Assembly: GCA_016178595.1 (NCBI GenBank)
Contig: JACOSY010000032.1
Location: 1-38,113 of the forward strand
Length of the DNA stretch: 38,113 nucleotides
Direction: 5' to 3'
Origin: Ignavibacteria bacterium
Lineage (GTDB): Bacteria; Bacteroidota; Ignavibacteria; UBA10030; SZUA-254
Both the position numbers and the translations under genes were made by a program. Within the stretch, counting starts at the first letter, position 1. Each line of letters opens with the position of its first letter. The notes below the pieces were generated by a model, which ran no database searches, had not been told where the DNA came from, and saw only the letters and a list, made by a program, of their open reading frames with translations. Of this stretch, positions 23,832 through 33,512 are shown piece by piece.

Positions 23832-24460
23832 TGCACGGAAGGTGTGTTGCAGTGAACCCTCGCAGTCGAAAAAAATCCTCCACTATCATCGAGCCCAATC
23901 TTCTCCTGGCAGCGTATGCCTCCGGATATTTTCCGATGGCAGAATCGAGCGAAGGTGAAATCCACTGGCTCTCGCCGGATCCACGGGCAATTATTCCGCT
24001 TGACACGTTCACGATTCCCCGTAGTCTTCGTCAAATCCTGAAGAAACGGCTCTTTGAGATTCGTCTGAACACGTCGTTCGAGGAAGTCATGCGTACCTGT
24101 GCAGATCGGACGGACACATGGATTTCGGAAGACATCATTCAGAGTTACCTGCGGCTTCACAAGCTCAGATTCGCGCATAGCATCGAGACGTGGAAGGAGG
24201 GATCGCTCGCCGGCGGATTGTACGGCGTTGCGCTCGGTGCGGCGTTCTTCGGTGAGTCGATGTTCAGCCGCGTGCGCGATGCGTCGAAAGTCGCTCTCGT
24301 CCATTTGGTGGAACGCCTTCGCGTGCGGAAGTTCGAGCTTCTCGATACGCAATTCATCACACCGCACCTCGCTCATTTCGGAACGGTTGAAATTCCGCGC
24401 GACGAGTACCTTGCGCTTCTTGCAACGGCAATTCGAAAAGAACGGCGGTTTCTCGATTGA
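23831..24460 (+). CDS. aat: Leucyl/phenylalanyl-tRNA-protein transferase
   Basis: 209 residues. LLLAAYASGYFPMAESSEGEIHWLSPDPRAIIPLD is the family signature; WVSxD-like WISEDIIQSYLRLHKLRFAHSIETWKEGSLAGGLYGVALGAAFFGESMFSR is the catalytic core that moves Leu or Phe from tRNA to N-terminal Arg or Lys of proteins (N-end rule). DTQFITPHLAHFGTVEIPR closes the fold. ATG 23831 shares its A with the pfkA stop (TGATG), so translation is coupled; a TTG three bases earlier is the only alternative. ClpS/ClpA, the usual partners, are not in the window. Confidence 0.95.
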   Translation: MHGRCVAVNPRSRKKSSTIIEPNLLLAAYASGYFPMAESSEGEIHWLSPDPRAIIPLDTFTIPRSLRQILKKRLFEIRLNTSFEEVMRTCADRTDTWISEDIIQSYLRLHKLRFAHSIETWKEGSLAGGLYGVALGAAFFGESMFSRVRDASKVALVHLVERLRVRKFELLDTQFITPHLAHFGTVEIPRDEYLALLATAIRKERRFLD

Positions 24461-24485
24461 CTACGGCAGGATTTGTGGCTATATT
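24457..24485 (+). promoter_or_regulatory. Promoter for the second four-helix-bundle gene
   Basis: TTGACT (24457-24462), 17 bases, TATATT (24480-24485). The -35 contains the aat stop codon. The predicted start near 24492 lies just before the left ATTGNNTC array, so that the array would be part of the transcript. Confidence 0.65.
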
Positions 24486-24498
24486 CAAAACCGATACA

Positions 24499-24534
24499 AT
24501 TGATTTATTGGTTCAGTGAATCATCGTTTCATTT
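24499..24534 (+). repeat. Left ATTGNNTC octamer array, inverted partner of 24907-24938
   Basis: Units ATTGATTT, ATTGGTTC, AGTGAATC, ATCGTTTC and a partial ATTT, in strict 8-base phase. Units 2-4 match the reverse complement of the right array at 18 of 24 positions. It ends 17 bases before the start codon of the four-helix-bundle gene. Confidence 0.55.
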
Positions 24535-24551
24535 TTAAAGGAGGCACAATC

Positions 24552-24911
24552 ATGTACAAGACCGAGCAACTCAAACAGCGAACGAAGCAGTTTGCCCTCA
24601 GAGTCATTAAACTCTACCGTTCATTGCCGCGTACGGAAGATGCGCGCGTGCTTGGACGGCAAGTTCTTCGTTCGGCAACGTCTGTGGGTGCTAACTATCG
24701 TGCTGTCTGTCGTGCCAGAACAAAAGCGGAATTCGTTTCAAAAATTGGAGTAGTAGTGGAGGAAGCCGACGAGTCCCTCTTCTGGCTCGAGATGCTCGTT
24801 GATTCCCAGATAGTTTCGGCGAAACGAATGGAGAGTCTTCTTATCGAAGCGAACGAATTGCTTGCAATCTTTGCCGCCTCACAGAGAACGGTGAAAGCAC
24901 ACATCCAATGA
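24552..24911 (+). CDS. Four-helix-bundle protein, second type
   Basis: 119 residues of the four-helix-bundle (S23-related, TIGR02436-type) superfamily but from a different branch than the one at 4911: TKQFALRVIKLYRSLP at the start, VLGRQVLRSATSVGANYRAVCRARTKAEFVSKIGVVVEEADESLFWLEML in the core. ATG 24552 is supported by AAAGGAGG. The stop codon TGA (24909-24911) is inside the first unit of the right octamer array. As with the first copy, the reading frame is framed by inverted short-period arrays. An RNA-binding or element-maintenance role is an inference from the Avd and rRNA intervening-sequence relatives. Confidence 0.9.
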   Translation: MYKTEQLKQRTKQFALRVIKLYRSLPRTEDARVLGRQVLRSATSVGANYRAVCRARTKAEFVSKIGVVVEEADESLFWLEMLVDSQIVSAKRMESLLIEANELLAIFAASQRTVKAHIQ

Positions 24912-24938
24912 ATCAATGACCCAATGAAACAATGAGAC
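24907..24938 (-). repeat. Right octamer array after the second four-helix-bundle gene
   Basis: Four units in exact 8-base phase on the plus strand: AATGAATC, AATGACCC, AATGAAAC, AATGAGAC. The stop codon of the upstream gene is in the first unit. The downstream amidohydrolase ATG is 17 bases further on. Confidence 0.75.
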
Positions 24939-24955
24939 ATTTTTTGGAGATCACT

Positions 24956-26248
24956 ATGAAAAAACTCTTGACGCTTCTTTTCCTCTCTCACATTGTCGTT
25001 GCTCCCGCTCTTGCTCAGGAAAAGCTCCTTGCCATCAAATGTGGCAGACTCATTGATGGAAAAAGCGACAGGGTGCAACAGAATGTCACGATTCTGATTG
25101 AAGGGAAAACGATCCGGAGTGTCGGATCGTCGTTGACAATTCCAAGCGAAGCTGAGGTAGTTGATCTGAGCGGAATGACCGTTCTGCCGGGAATGATCGA
25201 CTGTCATACGCATGTTCTCTTGCAGGGTGACATCACCAGCGCCGACTACGACGAGCAGCTCCTGAAAGAATCGATTCCCTACCGCACGATCCGCGGCGTT
25301 GTGGCGGCACAGGCCGCGCTCCGGCACGGCTTCACAACCATTCGCGATGTTGAAACGGAAGGTGCGATGTATGCCGACGTCGACATCAAGAAAGCCATCA
25401 ACAACGGCGTTGTCGATGGACCGCGGATGTTCGTCTCCACGCGCGCACTCGATGTCACCGGCGCATATCCGCTTCTCGGCTACACGTGGGAATTGGAGAT
25501 GCCCCACGGTGTGCAAGTCTGTGATGGAACCGACGAATGCCGGAAGGCGGTGCGCGAACAAGTCATGCACGGCGCAGACTGGATCAAGGTGTACGCCGAC
25601 CGGAGTTACTACTTCACCGACGATGGAGCGCTTCACAGCATTCTCACGTTCACCTACGATGAGTTGAAGGCGATCTGCGATGAAGCACATAAGCTGCACA
25701 AGAAAGTTGCTGCGCACGCGATTGGCAGAGATGGCATTGAAAACTCGATTCGTGCAGGTGTCACGACGATCGAGCATGGCGACGGCTTCGATGACGAGAT
25801 GCTTGCGCTTGCAAAGAAGAGCGGCGTCTATTGGTGCCCGACACTTTTTGTGACTGAGTATGTTGCCGAGGGGCGCGCGAAGGAAGGGCGTCCCATCTAC
25901 AAGCAGATGATCAATCACCAGAGGCAGGCGTTTGCCAAAGGCGTAAAGGCAGGAGTGAAGATCGCATTCGGTACGGACGCAGGCGGGTTCGCGTGGGATG
26001 TGAATGAGGCTGTGGAGCTCAAACGGATGGTCGATGCAGGGATGAGCCCGATGCAGGCGATCGTGTCGGCGACGTCGATGGCTGCAGAGCTTCTCGATAT
26101 GAACGGAAAGCTTGGAGAAATCTCACCCGGCGCACTTGCCGACATCATCGGCCTGCAAGCCGATCCGCTGAATGATATCGGTGCCCTTGAAAGCGTGAGC
26201 TTTGTCATGAAGGATGGGAAGGTGTATAGGAATGAATTGACTCATTGA
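24956..26248 (+). CDS. Exported metal-dependent amidohydrolase (imidazolonepropionase/prolidase-like)
   Basis: 430 residues. Signal peptide MKKLLTLLFLSHIVVAPALAQ supports ATG 24956 with TTGGAGA upstream. Amidohydrolase superfamily metal ligands are visible in order: MIDCHTHVLL, the bridging Lys region DWIKVYADRSYY, KKVAAHAIGRDG, TTIEHGDGF and FGTDAGGFAWD. The family hydrolyses cyclic amides and Xaa-Pro-type dipeptides among other substrates; the exact substrate cannot be read from sequence. The stop codon (26246-26248) lies inside the back-to-back octamer array. It follows the second four-helix-bundle gene by 44 bases with no terminator between. Confidence 0.9.
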   Translation: MKKLLTLLFLSHIVVAPALAQEKLLAIKCGRLIDGKSDRVQQNVTILIEGKTIRSVGSSLTIPSEAEVVDLSGMTVLPGMIDCHTHVLLQGDITSADYDEQLLKESIPYRTIRGVVAAQAALRHGFTTIRDVETEGAMYADVDIKKAINNGVVDGPRMFVSTRALDVTGAYPLLGYTWELEMPHGVQVCDGTDECRKAVREQVMHGADWIKVYADRSYYFTDDGALHSILTFTYDELKAICDEAHKLHKKVAAHAIGRDGIENSIRAGVTTIEHGDGFDDEMLALAKKSGVYWCPTLFVTEYVAEGRAKEGRPIYKQMINHQRQAFAKGVKAGVKIAFGTDAGGFAWDVNEAVELKRMVDAGMSPMQAIVSATSMAAELLDMNGKLGEISPGALADIIGLQADPLNDIGALESVSFVMKDGKVYRNELTH

Positions 26249-26294
26249 TTCATTTTCCCATTGAATCAATGAACAAATGAGTAAATGAATCAAT
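26236..26294. repeat. Back-to-back octamer arrays (element without a gene)
   Basis: 26236-26267 is four exact-length octamers ATTGACTC, ATTGATTC, ATTTTCCC, ATTGAATC; 26268-26294 continues as AATGAACA, AATGAGTA, AATGAATC, AAT, the opposite orientation. ATTGATTCATTT (26244-26255) and its perfect complement (26283-26294) could form a 12-base stem. The unit is the same as that flanking the four-helix-bundle gene 1.3 kb upstream. Confidence 0.65.
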
Positions 26295-26303
26295 AGCTAA
26301 GCC

Positions 26304-26741
26304 ATGCGATATTCCATAACCCTTCTTCTTACGTTCATCTGCGTCGGAAATCTCCTCTCGCAGCCGGAGAAATCCATCCAGGCCGTGCTCGACAGCCAGG
26401 CTGCCGCATGGAATCGCGGCGACATCGAAGGATACATGCAAGGCTACTGGAAATCGGACAGTCTTCTCTTCACGAGCGGCGGAAAGATTCAGCGCGGATA
26501 CAGCGCGACGCTGAAAAAGTACAGGAAGAGTTACGACACGAAGGCGAAGATGGGGACGCTGAAGTTCTCCGACGTAGAAGTCACTCTTCTCTTGCCCGAT
26601 GCCGCCTGGGCCTTCGGTCATTGGGAATTGAAACGAAAAGGCGATCATCCCGAGGGCGTCTTCACGCTTATTCTTAGAAAATTTGCAGATGGATGGAAAA
26701 TCGTCCACGATCACACATCGGTTGAAGCAAGTAAAAAGTAA
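26304..26741 (+). CDS. Exported SnoaL/DUF4440-like (NTF2-fold) protein
   Basis: 145 residues. Signal peptide [19 protein letters not shown], then an NTF2-like domain: [36 protein letters not shown], the typical opening of DUF4440, and [21 protein letters not shown], the typical close. Members bind small molecules or act as isomerase-like enzymes; many are uncharacterised. No Shine-Dalgarno site is visible before the ATG. It is followed by purC with 16 bases between. Confidence 0.88.
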   Translation: MRYSITLLLTFICVGNLLSQPEKSIQAVLDSQAAAWNRGDIEGYMQGYWKSDSLLFTSGGKIQRGYSATLKKYRKSYDTKAKMGTLKFSDVEVTLLLPDAAWAFGHWELKRKGDHPEGVFTLILRKFADGWKIVHDHTSVEASKK

Positions 26742-26757
26742 AAAGTCAAAAGGAAAA

Positions 26758-27684
26758 ATGGTCGAGCCCGTATCGCGCATCCCGTATCGCCAATCGAACA
26801 CAGCAGTATATGAGACCGACTTTCCCACGCTCCACTTTCTCAGGCGCGGCAAGGTGCGCGACGTCTACGATCTCGGCGAGCATTTGTTGATCGTTGCAAC
26901 CGACCGGCTCTCGGCATTCGACGTTGTCATGCCCCAGCCGATTCCCGGCAAGGGGAAAGTGCTGACGCAGATCTCCAACTACTGGTTCGCGATCATGAAA
27001 GACATCATCCCGAACCACATCGTTGCCACGCGAGTGGAAGATTTCCCGAAGGAATGTGAATCGTACGCCGAACAGCTACGGGGAAGAAGTGTAGTCGTGA
27101 AGAAGGCACAGCCGCTGCCAATCGAATGTGTTGTGCGAGGGTATCTCTCCGGTTCCGGCTGGAATGAATACAAAGAATCGGGAAACATTTGCGGCATCGG
27201 ATTGCCGGAAGGATTGGTGGAGTCCTCGAAGCTTCCGGAACCGATCTTCACGCCTGCGACGAAAGCCGACGTGGGGCACGACGAGAATATTTCTTTCGAG
27301 CGTGCTGCGGCAATGGTCGGGAAGGACGCCGCAGAGAACGTCCGCGACTATTCCATCGCTATCTACAAACGAGCAGTCGAGATCGCCGATGCCAAGGGCA
27401 TCATCATCGCAGATACGAAGATGGAGTTCGGATTGTACGATGGGCAGCTCATTCTTATTGACGAACTCCTCACGCCTGATTCGTCGCGCTTCTGGCCCAA
27501 AGACAACTATCAGCCCGGTCGTTCCCAGGAAAGTTTCGATAAGCAATACGTGCGCGATTATCTTCTTTCCATTCACTTCAACAAGAAACCGCCGGGACCG
27601 CAGCTACCGGAGGAAGTTATCCGGAAAACATCCGAGTTATATCGCGAAGCGCTGAAGAAGCTGACCGGGACCGGGCTCGAATAG
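26758..27684 (+). CDS. purC: SAICAR synthetase
   Basis: 308 residues, phosphoribosylaminoimidazole-succinocarboxamide synthase: it joins aspartate to CAIR with ATP in purine synthesis. Signatures: [65 protein letters not shown], and [14 protein letters not shown]. The length is that of the longer, ADE1-like type. ATG 26758 is preceded by AAAAGGAAAA; an in-frame extension into the previous gene is not supported. No other purine gene is nearby. Confidence 0.95.
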   Translation: MVEPVSRIPYRQSNTAVYETDFPTLHFLRRGKVRDVYDLGEHLLIVATDRLSAFDVVMPQPIPGKGKVLTQISNYWFAIMKDIIPNHIVATRVEDFPKECESYAEQLRGRSVVVKKAQPLPIECVVRGYLSGSGWNEYKESGNICGIGLPEGLVESSKLPEPIFTPATKADVGHDENISFERAAAMVGKDAAENVRDYSIAIYKRAVEIADAKGIIIADTKMEFGLYDGQLILIDELLTPDSSRFWPKDNYQPGRSQESFDKQYVRDYLLSIHFNKKPPGPQLPEEVIRKTSELYREALKKLTGTGLE

Positions 27685-27757
27685 CGCACGGCGATCTGAG
27701 GATAGCGCCATGGCTCGCCCGGCGCAGGCCGGATTGAGCGCGCTACGAGAAAACACC

Positions 27758-27786
27758 TTGCATGCAGGAGGCAAAAAGAGTATCTT
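27758..27786 (+). promoter_or_regulatory. Candidate promoter for the peroxiredoxin gene
   Basis: TTGCAT (27758-27763), 17 bases, TATCTT (27781-27786); leader of about 45 bases to the ATG at 27839. Confidence 0.45.
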
Positions 27787-27838
27787 GCGAACAATCGTTT
27801 CTCAAAACCACTCTATCCACTTTACAGGAGATCTTATC

Positions 27839-28498
27839 ATGTCACTGCGAATCAACGATCAAGCCCCCGATTTTACTGCCGCAACCACCGATGGAACGAT
27901 CCGGTTCCACGAGTGGATCGGCAGCAACTGGGCGATACTGTTTTCCCATCCCAAGGATTACACACCGGTCTGCACCACCGAACTCGGTTACATGGCGCGC
28001 ATCGCACCGGAATTCGCAAAACGTAATTGCAAGGTCATCGGCCTCAGTGTCGATCCCGTGGAAAGTCACAAGGGATGGGCAAAGGATATTCAAGAGACAC
28101 AGGGGCACGCGGTCAACTACCCGATGATTGCCGATACGAACCTCGCCGTCTCGAAGCTTTATAATATGCTGCCTGCGGAAGAGGGCGACTCGTACGAGGG
28201 CAGGACTGCGGCAACGAATCAGACCGTCCGCTCCGTTTTTATCATCGGCCCCGACAAGAAGATCAAGCTGATGCTGACCTATCCGATGACGACGGGCCGC
28301 AACTTCGACGAGGTTCTGCGTGTTCTCGATTCCATGCAGCTCACCGCAAAGCACAAGGTGGCGACACCTGCCAATTGGAAAAATGGCGACGATGTGATCA
28401 TTGCAGGGTCCGTGTCCGATGATGACGCGAAGAAGATGTTCCCTGCGGGCTGGAAAGCTCCGAAGCCGTACTTGCGCGTCGTGAAGCAGCCGGGATAG
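27839..28498 (+). CDS. Peroxiredoxin, 1-Cys (Prx6) type
   Basis: 219 residues. The peroxidatic cysteine is C45 in HPKDYTPVCTTELG, the Prx signature with the helper Thr/Pro. VIGLSVDPVESHKGWAKDI, RSVFIIGPDKKIKLMLTYPMTTGRNFDEVLRVLDSMQLT and the C-terminal WKNGDDVIIAGSVSDDDAKKMFPAGWKAPKPYLR are typical of the Prx6 group, which reduces hydroperoxides in the cytoplasm. There is no conserved C-terminal resolving cysteine in the tail. CAGGAG before ATG 27839 sets the start. A hairpin at 28549-28570 may end the transcript. Confidence 0.95.
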   Translation: MSLRINDQAPDFTAATTDGTIRFHEWIGSNWAILFSHPKDYTPVCTTELGYMARIAPEFAKRNCKVIGLSVDPVESHKGWAKDIQETQGHAVNYPMIADTNLAVSKLYNMLPAEEGDSYEGRTAATNQTVRSVFIIGPDKKIKLMLTYPMTTGRNFDEVLRVLDSMQLTAKHKVATPANWKNGDDVIIAGSVSDDDAKKMFPAGWKAPKPYLRVVKQPG

Positions 28499-28548
28499 GT
28501 GTCATTCCAACGTTCTCTATGGTAGTCGCCAAGAAAAAGGACAAGGTA

Positions 28549-28570
28549 GGACGGGTCTCCTGACCCGTCC
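28549..28570 (+). terminator. Hairpin after the peroxiredoxin gene
   Basis: GGACGGGTC (28549-28557) and GACCCGTCC (28562-28570) pair perfectly around TCCT, followed by ATTCTTTA. The T run is imperfect, so it may instead be a dispersed palindromic repeat of the GACCCGTCC type. Confidence 0.6.
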
Positions 28571-28804
28571 ATTCTTTACTGTATTGAGAACTGTTCGGAC
28601 AGGACCGGAGTCTCCCGAAAGGATGCCTTCGGCACTTCGTCGGCGGGTTTTGTGGTTACTGGGATGGATGGAATTTGAAAACAGAGAAAAGTAAGAATGA
28701 AATCGTGCTGATGGACGAGACGAAGTATCGCGTCATTACATCTGCCAACCGGAGGCGAACCGCAATGCGTATACCTAGTGTTATGTGAGATGGCGGTACG
28801 GGGT
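28571..28804. other. Gene-poor stretch left of the insertion sequence
   Basis: Together with 28499-28570 this is about 300 bases without a confident gene. It holds a short GC-rich palindromic patch (CCGAA ... TTCGG near 28616-28633) and a 37-codon plus-strand frame from a TTG near 28674 to a TGA near 28788 (ends MRIPSVM). The latter could be a remnant of a gene broken near the insertion sequence, but I cannot identify it. Confidence 0.35.
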
Positions 28805-28810
28805 TGTAAC

Positions 28811-28853
28811 TCCTTAGAAATGTCAGGTCTTTTAACTCGATAGAACTGTCAGG
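28811..28853 (+). repeat. Left end of the insertion sequence with two TGTCAGG sites
   Basis: TGTCAGG at 28821-28827 and 28847-28853, each preceded by a GAAA/GAAC-like tract. The inner copy overlaps the transposase stop codon. Confidence 0.7.
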
Positions 28854-30166
28854 GTGGTGCAGGGTTAGAAGATACGGATTTTTTCTTTTGTGTTGTGGTT
28901 GATTTCATCGTTCGTTTCTCTACGAGGTAGCGTCCTCCAGGTCCGATGGGGTTCTTATGTCGCCATGGATGAGTCGATGCCTGACCGGGATTCTGGCTGG
29001 GTTGAACTGCTACGGCTGGTCTGGCAGCAAGAGGAGTAAGGGCGAGTTCCTGTTCATTCCAGAAAAGATGGAGTGAGCCGTCGAGCCAGGTGCGGAGGGT
29101 GACGGATCGTCCTGGAGGAGGAAGAGGAGCTTCGGACTTCTCCAGTTGGATGAACTGATTGTCGAGCGTGATGGTATAATCGTTGTAGAGGCGCCGAGTG
29201 GTTTCGAAGCAGAAGATGTTATCGAGGTCTAGTCCGTCGGATGGTCGATGAATGTCTCTCAAGCCGTCAGGATGAGCAAAGCGGGTGTTGTGTTCTTTGA
29301 GATAGGTGTGTTCAAGGAAGCGGTTGGCGGCATCGATGGTGCTGATCCGGTTCTGGCGCAGGGCTTTGACCAAACGGTCTTGATGGGTGCGGTTACTGCG
29401 TTCGACACGTCCTTTGGCTTGAGGTGAATGAGCAAGAATCATCGTGACCCCGAGACGAGCAAGAGCACGACCGACATCGGTGAGCCGTTCACCCTTGCTT
29501 GGAGGATGATAGATCTTGGCCTTATCGGTGTAGATTTCACGAGGAATACCGTAGTGTTCGACGTAGGCCTTCAGAGTGGCCAGAACATCGTGAGCATTCT
29601 CCGAAGGTGCGAAATGCATGAAGACACGCCCCGAAGCATCATCGATCGCAACCAAGAGACAGCACGCAGGGCCACGACCTTCGAACCAATCATGATGGCT
29701 TCCGTCGAACTGGATGAGTGAACCGATCTTCTGTCGCCGTTCCCGTTTGCGACGATGGGCTTTGCGTGTGCGGGCAGCCGACCACAAGCCGGCCTTGAGA
29801 AGCCAGCGGCGGAGTGTCTCATGATCAACCAGTGGCAGCGTGTCAGTGTGGTCCTTGACGATCATCTCGGCAAAGAGTGTCGGTCCATAATCTCCAGTAG
29901 CGCTCGCGGTAGAGTTCCAGAATCCGGGTGCGAATGTTCCGGGGATAGCCGCGATTGGACAGACACCCTCGCAAGCGGTGAATCAGTCCTTCATCACCCT
30001 CCGTGCGGCAGCGGGCACGGAGGCGGTACAAGTGACGCTCGGTGATGCCGAGGCTTTCAGCAGCATCACGGCAGGTCAGCTCGTCTTTGTCCAAGCGGTG
30101 CAAGACCTTCAGCCGTTCTCGTTCGTTGTAGCTCATGGTCAGTGTTCGGTGGTTGTTCTGCTTCAT
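28849..30166 (-). pseudogene. ISNCY-family transposase, interrupted by a +1 frameshift
   Basis: Two minus-strand frames join into one transposase of about 440 residues. The first part (start 30166, with AAAGGG upstream) has the helix-turn-helix segment LTCRDAAESLGITERHLYRLR and ends RERYW. The second part continues DYGPTLFAEMIVKDH and holds the DDE integrase core: IQFDGSHHDWFEGRGP with the first Asp, YTDKAKIYHPP with the second, and AHSPQAKGRVERSNRTHQDRLVKAL with the Glu. The reading frames join if one base at about 29893 is removed. No slippery heptamer is present there, so this looks like mutation rather than programmed frameshifting. The element is probably no longer self-mobile. Confidence 0.85.
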
Positions 30167-30206
30167 CTCGAATACCCTTTCTTCTAAGGGTCTCAAGATG
30201 CCTATA

Positions 30207-30256
30207 CCTGACATTTCTATCGAGTCCGAACCCTGACATTCTTAAAAAGTTATTAC
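30207..30256 (-). repeat. Right end of the insertion sequence with two TGTCAGG sites
   Basis: Minus-strand TGTCAGG copies at 30238-30232 and 30213-30207, mirroring the left end. ACTCGATAGAA is shared with the left inner region. Confidence 0.7.
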
Positions 30257-30424
30257 AGAGATCGGAGTTCTTTCGCTCGCCACTCGCATCTCTCCCCTCT
30301 TTTTCGTATCTTATCCGGCAACTCAATCACAGTTTGTTCGTACAATTCTTCTGCATGGTAATCCTGCCGATCCATGCAGCGAGTTCACTAATCCGGTATT
30401 TCTTGACATCCTATGGAGGAAAGT

Positions 30425-31800
<1,376 letters not shown>

Positions 31801-31804
<4 letters not shown>

Positions 31805-33318
31805 AACCGATCCGAATTCTCACAGCATGTCTCCCGGTAGTACTCTTAACGGTCTTCGCGACTGCAAAAGACCAACCGGGATTGAAGTTCACGGAACTCC
31901 CCAGCACAAATTCTCCGCTCGTTACCTTCCGCATTATTCTGCGTGCAGGGTCGGTCAACGATCCGCCCGGGAAGGAAGGACTCAACGCGCTCACAGCATC
32001 TCTCATTGCGAATGGAGGAACAAAGAATCTCACGTATGCTCAGGTAGTGGAGAAACTCTATCCGTGGGCAGCATCGATTGATGTGCAGCCTAATCAGGAG
32101 ATCACGACGTTCATGGGAGAAGTGCACCGCGATCATCTCGAAAAATTCTACAAGCTCTTTTCGGATCTCTTGCTGCAGCCGCGGTTCGATGAGTCGGATT
32201 TCAGTCGCTTGAAAGATGAAGCGATCAATTATATACAGAACGGTCTTCGCTCTCAAAACGATGAAGAGCTTGGCAAGCAATCACTCAACGCATTCTTATT
32301 CGACAATCATCCCTACGGAAAACTTGACGTCGGCACAGTGCAGGGGCTCACATCGATTACGCTTGACGATGTAAAGAGTTACTATAAGAACATGTATACG
32401 CAGGCGAACCTTTGGGTCGGTATAGCCGGCGGGTACTCGGCGACGCTTGTCGAGACGATCAAGAAGGATTTCGCTGCGCTTCCGGCTGGAACCTTCCGGG
32501 AAGTATCAGTCCCGGCGCCGGAACCGATCAAGGATATGGAAGTGATGGTCGTCGAGAAGCCCACGCGCGCGTACGGCGTCTCGATGGGATACGCATTGCC
32601 GATTACGCGGAAAGACAAAGACTACTACGCGCTGATGGTGGCAAACTCTTACTTTGGCGAGCATCGCACGTTCAACGGCGTGCTGATGAATCGTCTCCGG
32701 GGCGACCGCGGCTTGAACTACGGCGACTACTCCTACATCGAGAAGTTCGAAGGCGGATTGGGAAGTAACGGCGTCTTTCCCACTCTGAACACTCCGCTCC
32801 GGCAGCAGTTCTTCAGCATTTGGCTCCGTCCGGTTCAACCGGAGAACACGCACTTCGCGATCCGGAACGCGCTTTTCGAGCTGAAGAATTTGGTGGAGAG
32901 AGAACTTTCAAAAGATGATTTCGAGCAGACACGGAAGTTCGTCATCAGTTACTCAAAGCTTTCGGCGGCAACGATGAGCCGCCGGCTCGGCTACATGATG
33001 GATTCAGAGTTCTACGGCAGCGACTATTACATCGACAGAATCGATCGTGAATTGAAGATGCTCACGGTGGACGATGTGAACGCCGCGATCAAGAAATATC
33101 TTCATCCAAGCGACATCAAGATTGCCGTCGCAGTGGATGAAGGAAAAGGGAAGGACTTCCTCGATGCGATGACGTTCAACAAGCCGTCGCCGATCAAGTA
33201 CCAGTCGCCCGTCTCGCAAAACATTCTCGATCAGGACAAGCTGATTGAAGTATTTCCGCTGACGGTGAACGCGGCGAAATCGAAAGTTGTGAACGCGAAG
33301 GAGTTGTTTGAGCGATAA
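31801..33318 (+). CDS. M16 peptidase-like protein, non-catalytic partner
   Basis: 505 residues with a signal peptide (MKPIRILTACLPVVLLTVFATA). It has the M16 fold (LVTFRIILRAGSVNDPPGKEGLNALTASLIANGG), but the zinc motif HxxEH is replaced by LNALT, so it cannot bind zinc there. The central glycine-rich loop region and second half are retained. It begins inside the stop of the catalytic subunit, which supports equal expression and dimer formation. A strong terminator follows. Confidence 0.93.
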
Positions 33319-33329
33319 CAACTGTTTGG

Positions 33330-33406
33330 GAACTCATCCCTCTCCCTTCGCCCTCCCCTTCTCTTTCGCAAAGAGAAGGGGGAGGGTTGGGGTGGGGGTT
33401 GAGTTC
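33330..33406. repeat. Large palindromic repeat element after the M16 genes
   Basis: The ends GAACTCA and TGAGTTC are perfect inverse copies. Inside, CCCTCCCCTTCTCTTT pairs with AAAGAGAAG followed by GGGGAGGG, leaving one extra G. Such CCCTCTCC/GGGAGAGG palindromes are dispersed in many genomes. Confidence 0.75.
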
Positions 33407-33422
33407 CGAAGAGTTGGAGCAC

Positions 33423-33458
33423 AAAAGCCGCACCTGGGAAACCGGTTGCGGCTTTTTC
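33423..33458 (+). terminator. Rho-independent terminator of the M16 pair
   Basis: AAAAGCCGCA (33423-33432) pairs with TGCGGCTTTT (33447-33456), followed by more T-rich sequence (TCTTTTCC). Confidence 0.85.
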
Positions 33459-33467
33459 TTTTCCTCC

Positions 33468-33496
33468 TTGATTATCATCGCTCTTCCTTCTACATT
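33468..33496 (+). promoter_or_regulatory. Promoter for the sensor kinase operon
   Basis: TTGATT (33468-33473), 17 bases, TACATT (33491-33496); start near 33503, ten bases before the ATG. No Shine-Dalgarno site fits in so short a leader. Confidence 0.6.
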
Positions 33497-33512
33497 ATCA
33501 CACTATTATAGA

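Larger units (their letters stand above)
28805..30256 (-). mobile_element. ISNCY/IS1202-like insertion sequence
   Basis: About 1.45 kb bounded by imperfect inverted ends: left from 28805 (TGTAACTCC...), right to 30256. Each end has two spaced copies of the motif GAAATGTCAGG (left at about 28817-28827 and 28843-28853; right, on the minus strand, at about 30232-30242 and 30207-30217), 25-26 bases apart, probably transposase-binding sites. It carries one transposase gene on the minus strand, broken by a frameshift. No convincing target duplication is visible. Confidence 0.8.

Noticed and set aside
24905-26294. CRISPR array suggested by the regularly spaced octamers
   Set aside because: Units are only 8 bases with no spacers and no cas genes are present.
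28674-28790. Short plus-strand frame ending in ...RIPSVM before the insertion sequence
   Set aside because: Only about 37 codons from a TTG, no ribosome site and no firm family; mentioned as a possible remnant but not called as a gene.
30257-30424. Promoter for the M16 pair around TACAAT at 30341
   Set aside because: No acceptable -35 at 16-18 bases and no extended -10; the promoter remains unplaced.
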